A DNA stretch of 64,000 nt from the NCBI GenBank assembly GCA_965196605.1, contig CBDAKK010000008.1:682001-746000 (forward strand), read 5' to 3'. The notes beneath the pieces were generated by a model. It did no database searches. It saw nothing but the letters and a program-made list of their open reading frames with translations, and was not told the DNA's origin. This DNA comes from CBDAKK01 sp965196605. GTDB lineage: Bacteria; Spirochaetota; Spirochaetia; WTKD01; G963693115. The translations under genes were made by a program, and so were the position numbers. Shown in pieces: positions 16,816 to 25,446 of the stretch (its first letter is position 1; the number at the start of each line of letters is the position of its first letter).

Positions 16816-17763
16816 TTAAAATTCACTGTCTCGCAATTCAGGAAAAACGAATATATGTTTTTTTGATAAATTGAGTATTTCGGTAGCATTGGGGGCAATT
16901 GGCGCTTTTGTGAAATATTTTTGTACATTTTTTAATGCATAGGGTTCAATAATTGCATATGGTATATCAATTGCGTAATTTCTATTTGTAACATGTGGTG
17001 ATCGCTTATCTTTTAATTGTTCGTTGGTGTTTATGTATACTTTTATTCCTGTAAATTTATTGCGATATCGTGTGCTTGGAATAAAAACAAAATTGTTAAC
17101 AGTATCCTTTAAAGATATAATTTTGTTTTCGGCAATATTTCTTAAAGCATCTTGTTGTGCCATTCTTTGAGTTATATATCGTTCTAGTTCTGAACTCGCG
17201 GCCGCAAAATCATCAAAAAGGCTGTTTAAACTAATGAGGGCTTGTGTGTTTTTATTGTAGTTGAGTGTATACCATCGCTCTGTTTTGTGTGAATTGTTTG
17301 TCCAATATTGTACCTGAAAAACAAGGCTGACCGTTTTAAGGCGGTATGCCATAATATATCCATATATGGCTAGGTAGTGCTTTTCATCTGAATGAAGTGT
17401 ACTATCTTCATCCTCATTTGTATTTATATCAATATCATTAGCCGTATCAATATTATCATTTATGCTAATATCATCAAAATTTATATCCATATCATCAAAA
17501 ACGCGTTTTTCGGGAAATGCTTGTATGTATTTCTCTATCAATTGTTTTTGTTTTGGATCAGAGACTGTAGCAGGATATACTATGCGTATATGATAGTTGT
17601 TATAAGCTTTTTCAAGGATGAGATTGTTGTCTTCTAAGAGTTTTCGTGAAAAAGGTCCGCCAATATATAGTGTATCTCTTGAAGCACAAGTCATCAGTGT
17701 TACTGTGAATACAGCGGTGACAAAATATACGAAAATTTTTTTAATTGTTTGATGGCTTTGCAT
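16816..17763 (-). CDS. Lipoprotein with RsiV-like (DUF4163/DUF3298) domain
   Basis: A 315-residue lipoprotein. The ATG at 17763 is preferred over an upstream ATG because GAGGAG lies just before it and the signal peptide starts there; the lipobox is LMTC. Mature protein: NYHIRIVYPATV and QLIEKYIQAF resemble the DUF4163 half of RsiV/PdaC proteins, and SLNSLFDDFAAASSELERYI the DUF3298 half. Between them lies an Asp/Asn-rich insertion (residues ~85-120), perhaps a calcium-binding or spacer loop. RsiV is an anti-sigma factor that binds lysozyme; here no cytoplasmic sigma-binding domain and no sigma factor neighbour are seen, so the role may be only the extracellular lysozyme- or glycan-binding part. 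AT-rich, island gene. Confidence 0.7.
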   Translation of the reverse strand: MQSHQTIKKIFVYFVTAVFTVTLMTCASRDTLYIGGPFSRKLLEDNNLILEKAYNNYHIRIVYPATVSDPKQKQLIEKYIQAFPEKRVFDDMDINFDDISINDNIDTANDIDINTNEDEDSTLHSDEKHYLAIYGYIMAYRLKTVSLVFQVQYWTNNSHKTERWYTLNYNKNTQALISLNSLFDDFAAASSELERYITQRMAQQDALRNIAENKIISLKDTVNNFVFIPSTRYRNKFTGIKVYINTNEQLKDKRSPHVTNRNYAIDIPYAIIEPYALKNVQKYFTKAPIAPNATEILNLSKKHIFVFPELRDSEF

Positions 17764-17823
17764 AAACAAATACTCCTCATGTTTTATTTCTAACATCGTC
17801 TTATTATCTATAATTTTACGCAT

Positions 17824-18020
17824 GTTACTGAAATATTATAAATATAGCACGTATATAGTATAGTCGGTATTTTGTGTAGAATACTGAAGTAGTATTTTTG
17901 TAAGCGTTAAATTTTAGGAACAAAATTAAAAAAATTGAAGGAGTACTTACGTTATGATACTTTTGGAGGCTGTGGAAAAAGAGGAGTATTGGGAAGAAAA
18001 TAAAAGGTAAGATGAAGAAT
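17824..18020. other. AT-rich spacer before the right IS30 remnant
   Basis: About 200 bases without a recognisable gene; it probably contains the promoter of the lipoprotein at 17763 and the eroded 5' end of the IS30 remnant. Very AT-rich. Confidence 0.4.
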
Positions 18021-18785
18021 GCGAGAGAGCGATTGAAATCTCAAAGACTGCGAAACATGGTCGAATAACAAATGCGAGCTGGACTCTCGCCACAACAAAT
18101 AGCAGGGATACTCAAGCGTAGCGGGGCATTCGAGTACTGTAGTCATGAAGCTATCTATCACTATATCTACAAGGAGCGCCCCGCCCTTATTCAGTATCTA
18201 CGCAAGAAACATAAAAAATGGAGAAAAAGAGGCATGAAAAAAGCGCGCAGCAATGTAGTAATGCAAGGAAAAACACGACTCTCAGAACGAGGCGCTATAT
18301 CTGATGAATATGGACATTATGAAGTCGACCTTGTCGGTTCTTTCTCAAAAGCTACCATACTTGTTGTCTTAGAAAAGCGTACTCGCCATCTTTGTCTCCA
18401 CAAAATCCCAAACAAAACTGCCCATACGCTATGGGTATGCCTTGTTATTTTTATTCCGTGCTATACCTGAGCACATGAGAAAGTCTTTTACCTATGACAA
18501 CGGTAGTGAGAATGCATATCACCATCAGGTAAACAAGCGGCTTGGTACTCAATCTTATTTTTGTCAGCCCTATTGTTCTTGTGCTTAAGGTGCTGTAGAA
18601 AACGCTATTGGGTTACTTCGCCAGTACTTCCGCAATAGAATTTTTAGGGGGCACGGCTGTTCATACAGTAAAACATAGTGAGATTACTCACGTTCAACAT
18701 GTATTAAACAATCGCCCGAGAAAATGTCTTGATTTCCAAACTCCTGCTCACTGCTTTTCTGTTGCACTTGCTTCTTGAATTCACC
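18021..18785 (+). pseudogene. Broken IS30-family transposase, right flank of island
   Basis: Plus-orientation remnant. It encodes the helix-turn-helix/linker part (AGLSPQQIAGILKRSG, CSHEAIYHYIYKERPAL), then GHYEVDLVG with the first DDE Asp, and in another frame FTYDNGSENAYHHQ with the second Asp and the C-terminal EITHVQHVLNNRPRK. An in-frame TAA near 18067, a frameshift near 18450 and a further stop near 18587 show that it is dead. The element's end (TGAATTCACC, 18777-18786) directly abuts the truncated trmB copy. Oriented opposite to the left-flank remnant at 11262. Confidence 0.85.
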
Positions 18786-19136
18786 ATCGACAACCAGTCG
18801 CTTGAAAGAATACAAGTCTTTTTCCCCGACCCGTGGAGGAAGAAGCGCCACTACAAACGCCGTCTTTTGCACGCGCCCTTTTTGCACATGTGCTACGCGG
18901 ACTTAAAACCGCGTGGTGTTTTGTGGATGGTGAGCGACTGGCAAGACTACGCCGAGGACATACGGGAGCACATGCGCACCTTGGAAGCGCGAGGTTTGTT
19001 TGCCCTTGGCGCGCATGCCGTGCCAATTTTAGAGCAGCGCCGTGCGCAGTCTCGCTTTGAGCAAAAGGGCAGGGCGCGCGGTCACGAAATATACGCCATG
19101 GTGTATAGAAAACTCGAAGCGCATACTGAGACTTAA
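18786..19136 (+). pseudogene. Truncated second copy of trmB (3' third)
   Basis: Begins mid-gene at the codons for DNQSLERIQVFFPDPW and runs to a stop 3' of the TrmB end. It contains the family signature but lacks the SAM-binding half, so it cannot be active. By eye it differs from the intact copy (10917-11246) at about 20 positions in 310 bases, with amino acid changes Ala to Asp, His to Gln and several near the end, where it reads YRKLEAHTET instead of YRKV. It has the host's GC-rich composition and converges on the M23 peptidase gene with a 4-base overlap. It marks the far boundary of the island. Confidence 0.9.
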
Positions 19137-20023
19137 TACGAGTCTCGAAATACTATGGTGGAAAGCGGGTTCTGTGGGCTCTTGTTCTTGCGTATTTCAA
19201 AGTGCACATGCGAGCCCGTTGACAGCCCCGTATTCCCCATGGTTGCGATGAACTCTCCCGCCTCAACGTAGTCACCAATTTTCACCTTCTTCTCCAGCAA
19301 ATGCCCGTAGAGGCTCTCATGCCCTTTCTCATGTTGCAGAATAATAAAGTAACCAAATATTCTGTCGTAGCCCTCTTCCTTTACCGTGCCACTTTTAGAA
19401 GCAAATATCTCTGAGCCTGAACTCGAGGCTATATCTATGCCCTTGTGGAAAAACTTTTTCCCCGATATAGGGCTTATGCGATACCCAAAGCCCGAACTTA
19501 CCGTGCCCTTAAGCACGGGCGCACGAAAGCCCTGTATGCTCCATGCATTCTTCTCTAAGCCTGAAAAAGCCATGTCGGGGAAGAAGTAAAACGTACCCCG
19601 TGTTTGTGCATGCGTAGCGCGTATGACTATGGGCTTTTGCTTCGCAAGGGTTTTGACAAGCCGCTTGTTTACCAAAAACTCCACGTCGTTTTTAGGCGAA
19701 ACGCTCATGAACACGCCGCTTTGCGTTGGCAGTATAATAACGCTCCCCGCATCGTAGCTAGTACGCAGACTACTTCTGTTTGCGCTTATAAGCGCCTCAA
19801 GCGATATCTTGGTGAAGTTGGAAATATCTCGCAAGGTCTTAAGCGTGCTAATGCGGTACTCAAAAAACAAAAGCTGCGGATTTGCGCCGTCACGGCGTAT
19901 TACAAACTGTTTGTACGCTATGTCACTACTTTCGTGCGACTCTATAAGGGGGTAGGCGTGGAGGAGGGCAGCGCCACCATGCACAAAGTACAAAACTATC
20001 AACCAAACAACTATTTTATGCAT
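19133..20023 (-). CDS. M23-family metallopeptidase with N-terminal LysM-like region
   Basis: A 296-residue cell-wall endopeptidase. A signal peptide occupies the first ~24 residues (WLIVLYFVHGGAALLHA). Residues ~55-105 (EYRISTLKTLRDISNFTKISLEALISANR...GSVIILPTQ) look like a LysM module. The C-terminal M23 domain shows the zinc ligands in SGFGYRISPISGKKFFHKGIDI (His and Asp), SLYGHL and GSHVHFEIR (HxH). All metal ligands are present, so it is probably active on peptidoglycan cross-links rather than a degenerate activator. It ends inside the truncated trmB copy by four bases. Confidence 0.92.
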   Translation of the reverse strand: MHKIVVWLIVLYFVHGGAALLHAYPLIESHESSDIAYKQFVIRRDGANPQLLFFEYRISTLKTLRDISNFTKISLEALISANRSSLRTSYDAGSVIILPTQSGVFMSVSPKNDVEFLVNKRLVKTLAKQKPIVIRATHAQTRGTFYFFPDMAFSGLEKNAWSIQGFRAPVLKGTVSSGFGYRISPISGKKFFHKGIDIASSSGSEIFASKSGTVKEEGYDRIFGYFIILQHEKGHESLYGHLLEKKVKIGDYVEAGEFIATMGNTGLSTGSHVHFEIRKNKSPQNPLSTIVFRDSY

Positions 20024-20066
20024 ATAAATCTATACCGTGGGGAGTCAAGAACTGCTACACACGCCC

Positions 20067-22154
20067 TTACGATGAGAAGAGCCTTACAATCTCTGTTTCT
20101 TTCTTGCAGGCTAAAAGCGCCGTGCGAAACTCCTGTGCGTTGAGGAGCGTGCTTATTTTTGCAAGCACAGAGACATGCGGGTAGTCCTGAGGCGCGGCAA
20201 GCAGCACAATAATGGTGCTTAAACCCGAGTCGAGCGAGTCAAACTCCACCCCTTCGGGCTTGCACCCTATGACTATTTTAAGCTCCTTGCACGCTTCGCT
20301 GCGCGCATGTGGCAAGGCTATGCCGTGTTGCATGCCAGTAGAAAGCGTCCTCTGACGCTCGAAAATGTCTTTTAAAAACTGCGCCTCACTCTTCAGGTAG
20401 CCACCCTTGGCTAGCAGCCCCACCAGCTCTTTTATGACCGCGTCCTTTTCATTGGCTTGCACGGGTAAGGCAACGAGATAGGGGGAGAGAAAACCTGACA
20501 AATCACACGACTCCTCGGACGCCCGCTTTGCCCCCTTGCCGTGCTGCTGCTGTGGCATAAGGTGCTGAGGGCACACATTCTCTTTTAGCGACTGCGCAGC
20601 TTCGGCAATATTGGTGCTCGCCTCATACAAGGCAGTCTTGAAAAAGGGTATATGCTCCTCCTCAGACAGCAGCACTACCTTTCCTTTAGCAAATACCTGC
20701 AAGGTGAGAAATACCACATCTCGGCGTATGTGGTAGGTCTCCCTATCCTTTTGCAGCGTCTTGCTCACAAAAAACCCCTCACCCTCTACCAATGTGAGAA
20801 ACTCCGAAATAATAAAGCGAGTAAGCTGCTCATGCCCAAAGTGCATTTCCGCCCTCGTAGTAGCGTGCCGCTCGCGCTTTCTTGTGCCCACCTTGTCCAC
20901 GCCAAGCAAGGCATTAAGCCCAAAAGAAGCCGAGAACGAGGTGATAACTATCATCATCATAACCGCGCTGTACATGGTGTTGTCTATAATGCCACTGCCA
21001 AGCCCTATGCTGGCTATAATGAGCGAAACCTCCCCGCGCGGCACCATGCCCATGCCTATGCGCGCGGCACCGAGGGGCGTAAAGCCCGTGCAAAGCGCAA
21101 TGCCACCCGAACCCACAAACTTTGCTACTACGCACACAGCGCCGTACGCAAGCCCTAAGAGCAGCACAGGCCTTGAAGCCATGGTGTATATATCTATGTT
21201 CATGCCACTCACCACAAAAAAGACGGGCACAAAGAGCATGAAAATAGGCATGAGCTTTTCTTGTATGACGTAGGACAAGTCGGTGTTTGAAAGCGTGAGC
21301 CCCACAATGTACGCGCCTATTATCATTGAAATACCCGCAGCCTCAAACAAGCCGCCTACAAAAAAGGCTATGCCCAGCACAAACACGGAGAGGTGAGTCC
21401 TACTCTTAATGGCGCTTTTAAGCCCCTTGCCAAAGGTGCGGGCAAAGAGAACACCCAGCGCCGTGCAACCCAGCCACAAGCCAAAGGCCTTCATGCCTAT
21501 GGCAACTATATTCGACACTGGTATTGAACCCCCGCCTTGCTTAATTTCGCTCACCCCCGTAATAACCGCCAATGCTATGATGCTTACAACATCATCGAGA
21601 ATAGAAGCAGAGAGTACGGTGACCCCTTCAGGCGAACTCATCTTTTTGTGACTAGAGAGTATGCTACTGCTTATGGCAACCGAGGTTGCCATGGCTATGC
21701 TCCCCATAAAAAAGTGCGTGAGGCTCAACCAGCTAAGCGTGGGGAAAAAGAGCGCACTCACCGCATAGCCCGCGACAAAAGACAGACTCAGTTCTCCAAA
21801 GCCTATGATGCTCCCCTTGGCGGCGTAGCGCAGAAAAAGCGCCACGTCGGTCTCTAGCCCCGAGTAGAACAGCAAAATAACCGATGCTATGACTGCCATG
21901 TAGTGTATGGTTTGCACCGATGAGGCTGAAGCCGCGCTTGAAAGCTGAAAAAGCCCCTGCGGAAACAGCGCACCGAGGGGGATTGAGCCCAAAAGAAAGG
22001 GGCCTATAAGAACGCCCACCGCAATATAACCAAGCACACGCGGAATACACGCCTTTTGCGTTACTATATCCGAAAGCCACGCAAGGGTTATGATGACGAA
22101 AAACTGAATGATGAGCACAGCTGCATTGTGGTACAGTGAAAAACTCGCTTCCAT
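20067..22154 (-). CDS. Cation/proton antiporter (CPA2) fused to a PTS EIIA type 2 domain
   Basis: A 695-residue protein. Residues ~10-410 form about twelve membrane helices typical of KefB/NapA antiporters (IPRVLGYIAVGVLIGPFLLG, FYSGLETDV, SILDDVVSIIALAV with the ion-binding Asp pair). After a linker with charged and His-rich stretches, the last ~140 residues are a fructose/mannitol-type EIIA domain, with the phosphorylatable histidine in GIALPHAR. The fusion suggests that transport is tuned by the phosphotransferase state or by a nitrogen-PTS signal; that is inference. It is divergent from the flagellar operon and follows the M23 gene's start by 43 bases. Confidence 0.9.
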   Translation of the reverse strand: MEASFSLYHNAAVLIIQFFVIITLAWLSDIVTQKACIPRVLGYIAVGVLIGPFLLGSIPLGALFPQGLFQLSSAASASSVQTIHYMAVIASVILLFYSGLETDVALFLRYAAKGSIIGFGELSLSFVAGYAVSALFFPTLSWLSLTHFFMGSIAMATSVAISSSILSSHKKMSSPEGVTVLSASILDDVVSIIALAVITGVSEIKQGGGSIPVSNIVAIGMKAFGLWLGCTALGVLFARTFGKGLKSAIKSRTHLSVFVLGIAFFVGGLFEAAGISMIIGAYIVGLTLSNTDLSYVIQEKLMPIFMLFVPVFFVVSGMNIDIYTMASRPVLLLGLAYGAVCVVAKFVGSGGIALCTGFTPLGAARIGMGMVPRGEVSLIIASIGLGSGIIDNTMYSAVMMMIVITSFSASFGLNALLGVDKVGTRKRERHATTRAEMHFGHEQLTRFIISEFLTLVEGEGFFVSKTLQKDRETYHIRRDVVFLTLQVFAKGKVVLLSEEEHIPFFKTALYEASTNIAEAAQSLKENVCPQHLMPQQQHGKGAKRASEESCDLSGFLSPYLVALPVQANEKDAVIKELVGLLAKGGYLKSEAQFLKDIFERQRTLSTGMQHGIALPHARSEACKELKIVIGCKPEGVEFDSLDSGLSTIIVLLAAPQDYPHVSVLAKISTLLNAQEFRTALLACKKETEIVRLFSS

Positions 22155-22241
22155 GCTTCTTATGATACAGGAGGTAGCATATGTAGTGCGTAAGTTCTCA
22201 AAAGTACTTTAGGACTTCTTGCTTATGTCGAGAACTATACT

Positions 22242-23111
22242 ATGGCAGTACGAGGAATATACACCGCAGCAAGTGGCATGCTGGTGCAGCAAAACCGACT
22301 TGATGTATTATCGAACAACCTAGCAAACGCCACCACCACGGGCTACAAGCGCGACACCTCCATAGACAAGGCCTTTCCAGAAATGCTGTTGCGCCGCATG
22401 GACATGCACACGGTCAAGTTCCCCTACAACGAAATACCCAGCATTGGCGCCATAGACAAGGCACCCGTGGTGGGCAAGCTGGGCACGGGCGTTGAACAAA
22501 ACGAAGTCTTCACGGTTTTTGAACAAGGCCCCTTACGCGCCACGCAAAACCCCTTTGACGTTGCCCTCCATGGCAATGGCTTTTTTGTAGTAGAAACCCC
22601 CAACGGACAGCAACGCTACACGCGCAACGGCAACTTTATTATTGGCTCGGGCAACATACTCATGACCAAAGAAGGCTACCCCGTACTGGGCGAAAAAGGC
22701 TACATACGCGTGCAGGAGAACAACTACCGCATAGACAAACAAGGGCGCGTCTTTGTAAACGCAGACCTCCGTGACCCCGTAGAAAACTTTGTGGATGCGC
22801 GGGAAAACGACTGGAAGGGCGAAGTACAGCTGGACGAGTTTAAAATAGCAAGCTTCGACTTTCCACGCTACTTACAAAAACAAGGCGACAGCCTGTGGAA
22901 CAACAGCGAGTACTCGGGCGAGGCTCGTCTTTTAAACGCAGAAGGCTCGGAGCGCCCCGTCTTCCATCAAGGCTTTGTAGAAGCCTCCAACGTCAACCCC
23001 ATACGGGAGATGGTAAGCATGATAGAAGTGCAGCGCTCATATGAAGCAAGCCAAAAGGCTCTTCAAACGCATGATAGTGCAACAAACCGTTTGTTAAGCT
23101 TGCAAACCTAG
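22242..23111 (+). CDS. flgF: Flagellar basal-body rod protein FlgF
   Basis: Proximal rod component of the periplasmic flagellum, 289 residues. The N-terminus has the rod/hook family signature RGIYTAASGMLVQQNRLDVLSNNLANATTTGYK, and the C-terminus the matching coiled end VEASNVNPIREMVSMIEVQRSYEASQKAL. The two ends form the coiled coil of the assembled rod. The middle (ALHGNGFFVVETPNGQQRYTRNGNF) is shared with FlgG. It begins the operon flgF-flgG-flgJ-like-deacetylase, the order seen in Treponema. Confidence 0.93.
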   Translation: MAVRGIYTAASGMLVQQNRLDVLSNNLANATTTGYKRDTSIDKAFPEMLLRRMDMHTVKFPYNEIPSIGAIDKAPVVGKLGTGVEQNEVFTVFEQGPLRATQNPFDVALHGNGFFVVETPNGQQRYTRNGNFIIGSGNILMTKEGYPVLGEKGYIRVQENNYRIDKQGRVFVNADLRDPVENFVDARENDWKGEVQLDEFKIASFDFPRYLQKQGDSLWNNSEYSGEARLLNAEGSERPVFHQGFVEASNVNPIREMVSMIEVQRSYEASQKALQTHDSATNRLLSLQT

Positions 23112-23130
23112 AAGACTTTAAGGAGATACC

Positions 23131-23925
23131 ATGGTACGTTCATTATGGACAGCAGCCTCGGGCATGATGGGGCAGCAATTTAACATAGACACTATTTCAA
23201 ACAACCTTTCCAACGTAAACACGACGGGCTTTAAGAAAAACAGAGCCGAGTTCCAAGACTTGATATATCAAACACTGCGGCACGCGGGCACACCCGCCAC
23301 AGAACAAACGCTGGTACCCGTGGGCTTGCAAGTGGGCAACGGCGTGAGAAGCGCCGCATCAACAAAAGTTTTTACGCAAGGCGCGCCCCGTGAAACGGGC
23401 ATAAAGACTGACCTTGCCGTACAAGGACAGGGCTTTTTTAGGGTACTGCTACCCGAGGGGCGCTATGCCTACACGCGCAACGGCGAGTTTAAAATAGACC
23501 GAGACAGACAGCTGGTAACACAAAACGGCTACCGCGTGCAGCCCGAGCTCTTTGTGCCTGCGGACGGCGACATGAAGACCCTCAAAATTACCACAGACGG
23601 CAGAGTCTCCATACAAGTTGCAAACGAAGAAGTGCCGCGAGAAATAGGACAGATTGTCTTGTTCCGATTTAGAAACAATGCCGGGCTGACCGCCGTAGGC
23701 GACAACAATTTTATAGAGACGGTGGCATCGGGTGAAGCCTTTGCTGCACAACCCGGCGAACCCGGCGCGGGACTCTTGCGCCAAGGCTTTGTGGAGCGCT
23801 CAAACGTGGACTTAATTTCGGAGTTTGTAAACATGATAACCGCACAACGCGCCTATGAGTTTAACTCCAAGGTCATACAGACAACCGACACCATGCTTGG
23901 AACCGCCGTTGCCCTCAAGCGCTAG
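23131..23925 (+). CDS. flgG: Flagellar basal-body rod protein FlgG (distal rod)
   Basis: Distal rod protein, 264 residues, with the canonical start SLWTAASGMMGQQFNIDTISNNLSNVNTTGFK and end RSNVDLISEFVNMITAQRAYEFNSKVIQTTD. The segment LAVQGQGFFRVLLPEGRYAYTRNGEFK belongs to the D1 domain. AAGGAG lies seven bases before the ATG. Exported by the flagellar type III system, so no signal peptide is expected and none is seen. Nineteen bases separate it from flgF. Confidence 0.96.
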   Translation: MVRSLWTAASGMMGQQFNIDTISNNLSNVNTTGFKKNRAEFQDLIYQTLRHAGTPATEQTLVPVGLQVGNGVRSAASTKVFTQGAPRETGIKTDLAVQGQGFFRVLLPEGRYAYTRNGEFKIDRDRQLVTQNGYRVQPELFVPADGDMKTLKITTDGRVSIQVANEEVPREIGQIVLFRFRNNAGLTAVGDNNFIETVASGEAFAAQPGEPGAGLLRQGFVERSNVDLISEFVNMITAQRAYEFNSKVIQTTDTMLGTAVALKR

Positions 23926-23973
23926 TGCGCCTACGCACGGGGTTTTGCGCGTAATTTACTAGGAGAGTACAGC

Positions 23974-24303
23974 ATGAGCATAGCACCACTACAAACACAA
24001 GCAGCACAACTGGTGAACACCGCGCAACAGCCGAGACAAGCAAGCGCATTAGGCAAGGCACCAAGCAAGGCACAAAGGCTCGAAAAAGTAGCACAAGAAT
24101 ACGAGTCATTCTTTGCGAAGATGCTCATCAAAAGCATGTACAAGTCAGTCAAGTCCGCAAACTCACTCTTCTCAAGCGAGAGTGGCGTCTCACAAAAGGT
24201 CTTTGATGACATGCTCTACGAGCAATACGCAAACGCTATATCAGACCAAAAAGTACTGGGCATAAGCACGCTCATTACCGACCACTACAAAGATGCCGTG
24301 TAA
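23974..24303 (+). CDS. flgJ: Rod-binding protein (FlgJ N-terminal domain only)
   Basis: A 109-residue protein equal to the rod-capping half of FlgJ; the muramidase half of enterobacterial FlgJ is absent, as in other spirochaetes. The conserved core is EYESFFAKMLIKSMYKSVKSA and SGVSQKVFDDMLYEQYANAIS. It should cap the growing rod; another enzyme, possibly the M23 peptidase or the deacetylase next door, must open the cell wall. Its TAA shares one base with the ATG of the next gene, indicating tight coupling. Confidence 0.85.
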   Translation: MSIAPLQTQAAQLVNTAQQPRQASALGKAPSKAQRLEKVAQEYESFFAKMLIKSMYKSVKSANSLFSSESGVSQKVFDDMLYEQYANAISDQKVLGISTLITDHYKDAV

Positions 24304-25220
24304 TGCCACGCTTGCAAGGTTTACGGCAACGCAAGGCTGGTGACGGAACGGGCATTGCGCTTGTCTTGTTTTTCTTGGCCTTTGCGCTTGCTGCCGGTGC
24401 CGCACTCATGCATGTGGTGGCACAGAATAATGACCCGCCCCTTGCAAACAAGGCGCAGCCTCAGCCACCGCGCCCTGAGCAAAAGCGCATAGAAGCGCCC
24501 TTCAAACCCCTTGCACCCCCAAGTGCTAGGAGGGAGGCGGGGCCTTTCTTCTACCTCTTTGTCGTGCTTGACGACGCAGGCGCAGCACTTGAGCAGCTTG
24601 AGCCCTTTTACGCATTCCCTCAATTTGACAAGCTGAGCTTTGCAATTCTGCCGCACCTTAAGCACACGCAAGAAGTAGTGCGCACCCTTGCCCAAAGAAA
24701 CGCCGCATATATATTGCACATGCCCATGCAACCGCTGGGCGCGCAAGACCCCGGACCCTTTGCGTTGCGCGTGGACTACGCCCCCAAAAAAATAGCAAGG
24801 CTTGCTTTGCAAAACATAGAGAACATACCACAGCTCATAGGGGTAAACAACCACATGGGCAGCGCAGCAACCCAAAACAAGCAGCTCATGCATACGCTCC
24901 TCACGCTTGTCAAAAAACAAGGCTTGTTCTTCATGGACAGCCGCACCTCCCCGCGCTCCGTTGCGCGCTTGGTTGCGCGCAGTGTAGACCTGCCGCTTAT
25001 TACCAGAGACGTCTTCTTGGACAACAAAGAAGACCTTGGGTACATACAGCAACAACTCCAAGAGGCAGTGCACATTGCGCGTGAAAAAGGCTTTGCCGTT
25101 GTCATAGGCCACGTAACCAAACCCGCAACCGCCCAAGCACTGCGCGCAAGCTACTCCAGCATACAGTCACAAGGAGCAGCCTTTGCCTCCTTGCGTGAAT
25201 ATTTTCACCTTGTTCATTAA
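24303..25220 (+). CDS. Divergent polysaccharide deacetylase family protein
   Basis: A 305-residue protein with one N-terminal membrane segment (IALVLFFLAFALAAGAALMHVV), a Pro-rich linker and a YibQ-type divergent polysaccharide deacetylase domain. Visible motifs are FVVLDDAG (catalytic Asp pair), FDKLSFAILPHLKH, YILHMPMQP, IGVNNHMGS (metal-binding His) and LFFMDSRTS. The family is thought to act on cell-wall or envelope glycans. The one-base overlap with the rod-binding gene suggests a role linked to passage of the rod through peptidoglycan, though direct evidence is lacking. Confidence 0.88.
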   Translation: MPRLQGLRQRKAGDGTGIALVLFFLAFALAAGAALMHVVAQNNDPPLANKAQPQPPRPEQKRIEAPFKPLAPPSARREAGPFFYLFVVLDDAGAALEQLEPFYAFPQFDKLSFAILPHLKHTQEVVRTLAQRNAAYILHMPMQPLGAQDPGPFALRVDYAPKKIARLALQNIENIPQLIGVNNHMGSAATQNKQLMHTLLTLVKKQGLFFMDSRTSPRSVARLVARSVDLPLITRDVFLDNKEDLGYIQQQLQEAVHIAREKGFAVVIGHVTKPATAQALRASYSSIQSQGAAFASLREYFHLVH

Positions 25221-25244
25221 GCCTACTGCGCTGTGTAGCTAGTG

Positions 25245-25265
25245 GTGGGGGCAGCACGCCCCCAC
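25245..25265. repeat. G-rich palindrome with conserved flank
   Basis: GTGGGGGC, five-base loop, GCCCCCAC. The following bases (CTGCTGGTCGTTTTGCGC) are the reverse complement of the sequence before the copy at 4566-4586, so the repeat unit is longer than the palindrome. Same gap: a TATAAT box at 25413-25418 ahead of the RCC1 gene. Confidence 0.6.
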
Positions 25266-25446
25266 TGCTGGTCGTTTTGCGCTTACGCGCGTGAGGCTGC
25301 ACGCCGTGTGGGTTTTGTTTGTGCAGTAGGGGCAATGCTGTACTAAAGCTTTCTATGAGGCTTACAAATACATAAAGATGCACAATTAATGGAAAAATAG
25401 TAACCCCTGTGATATAATTTGTACATAAATTTACAAGGAGGAATCT

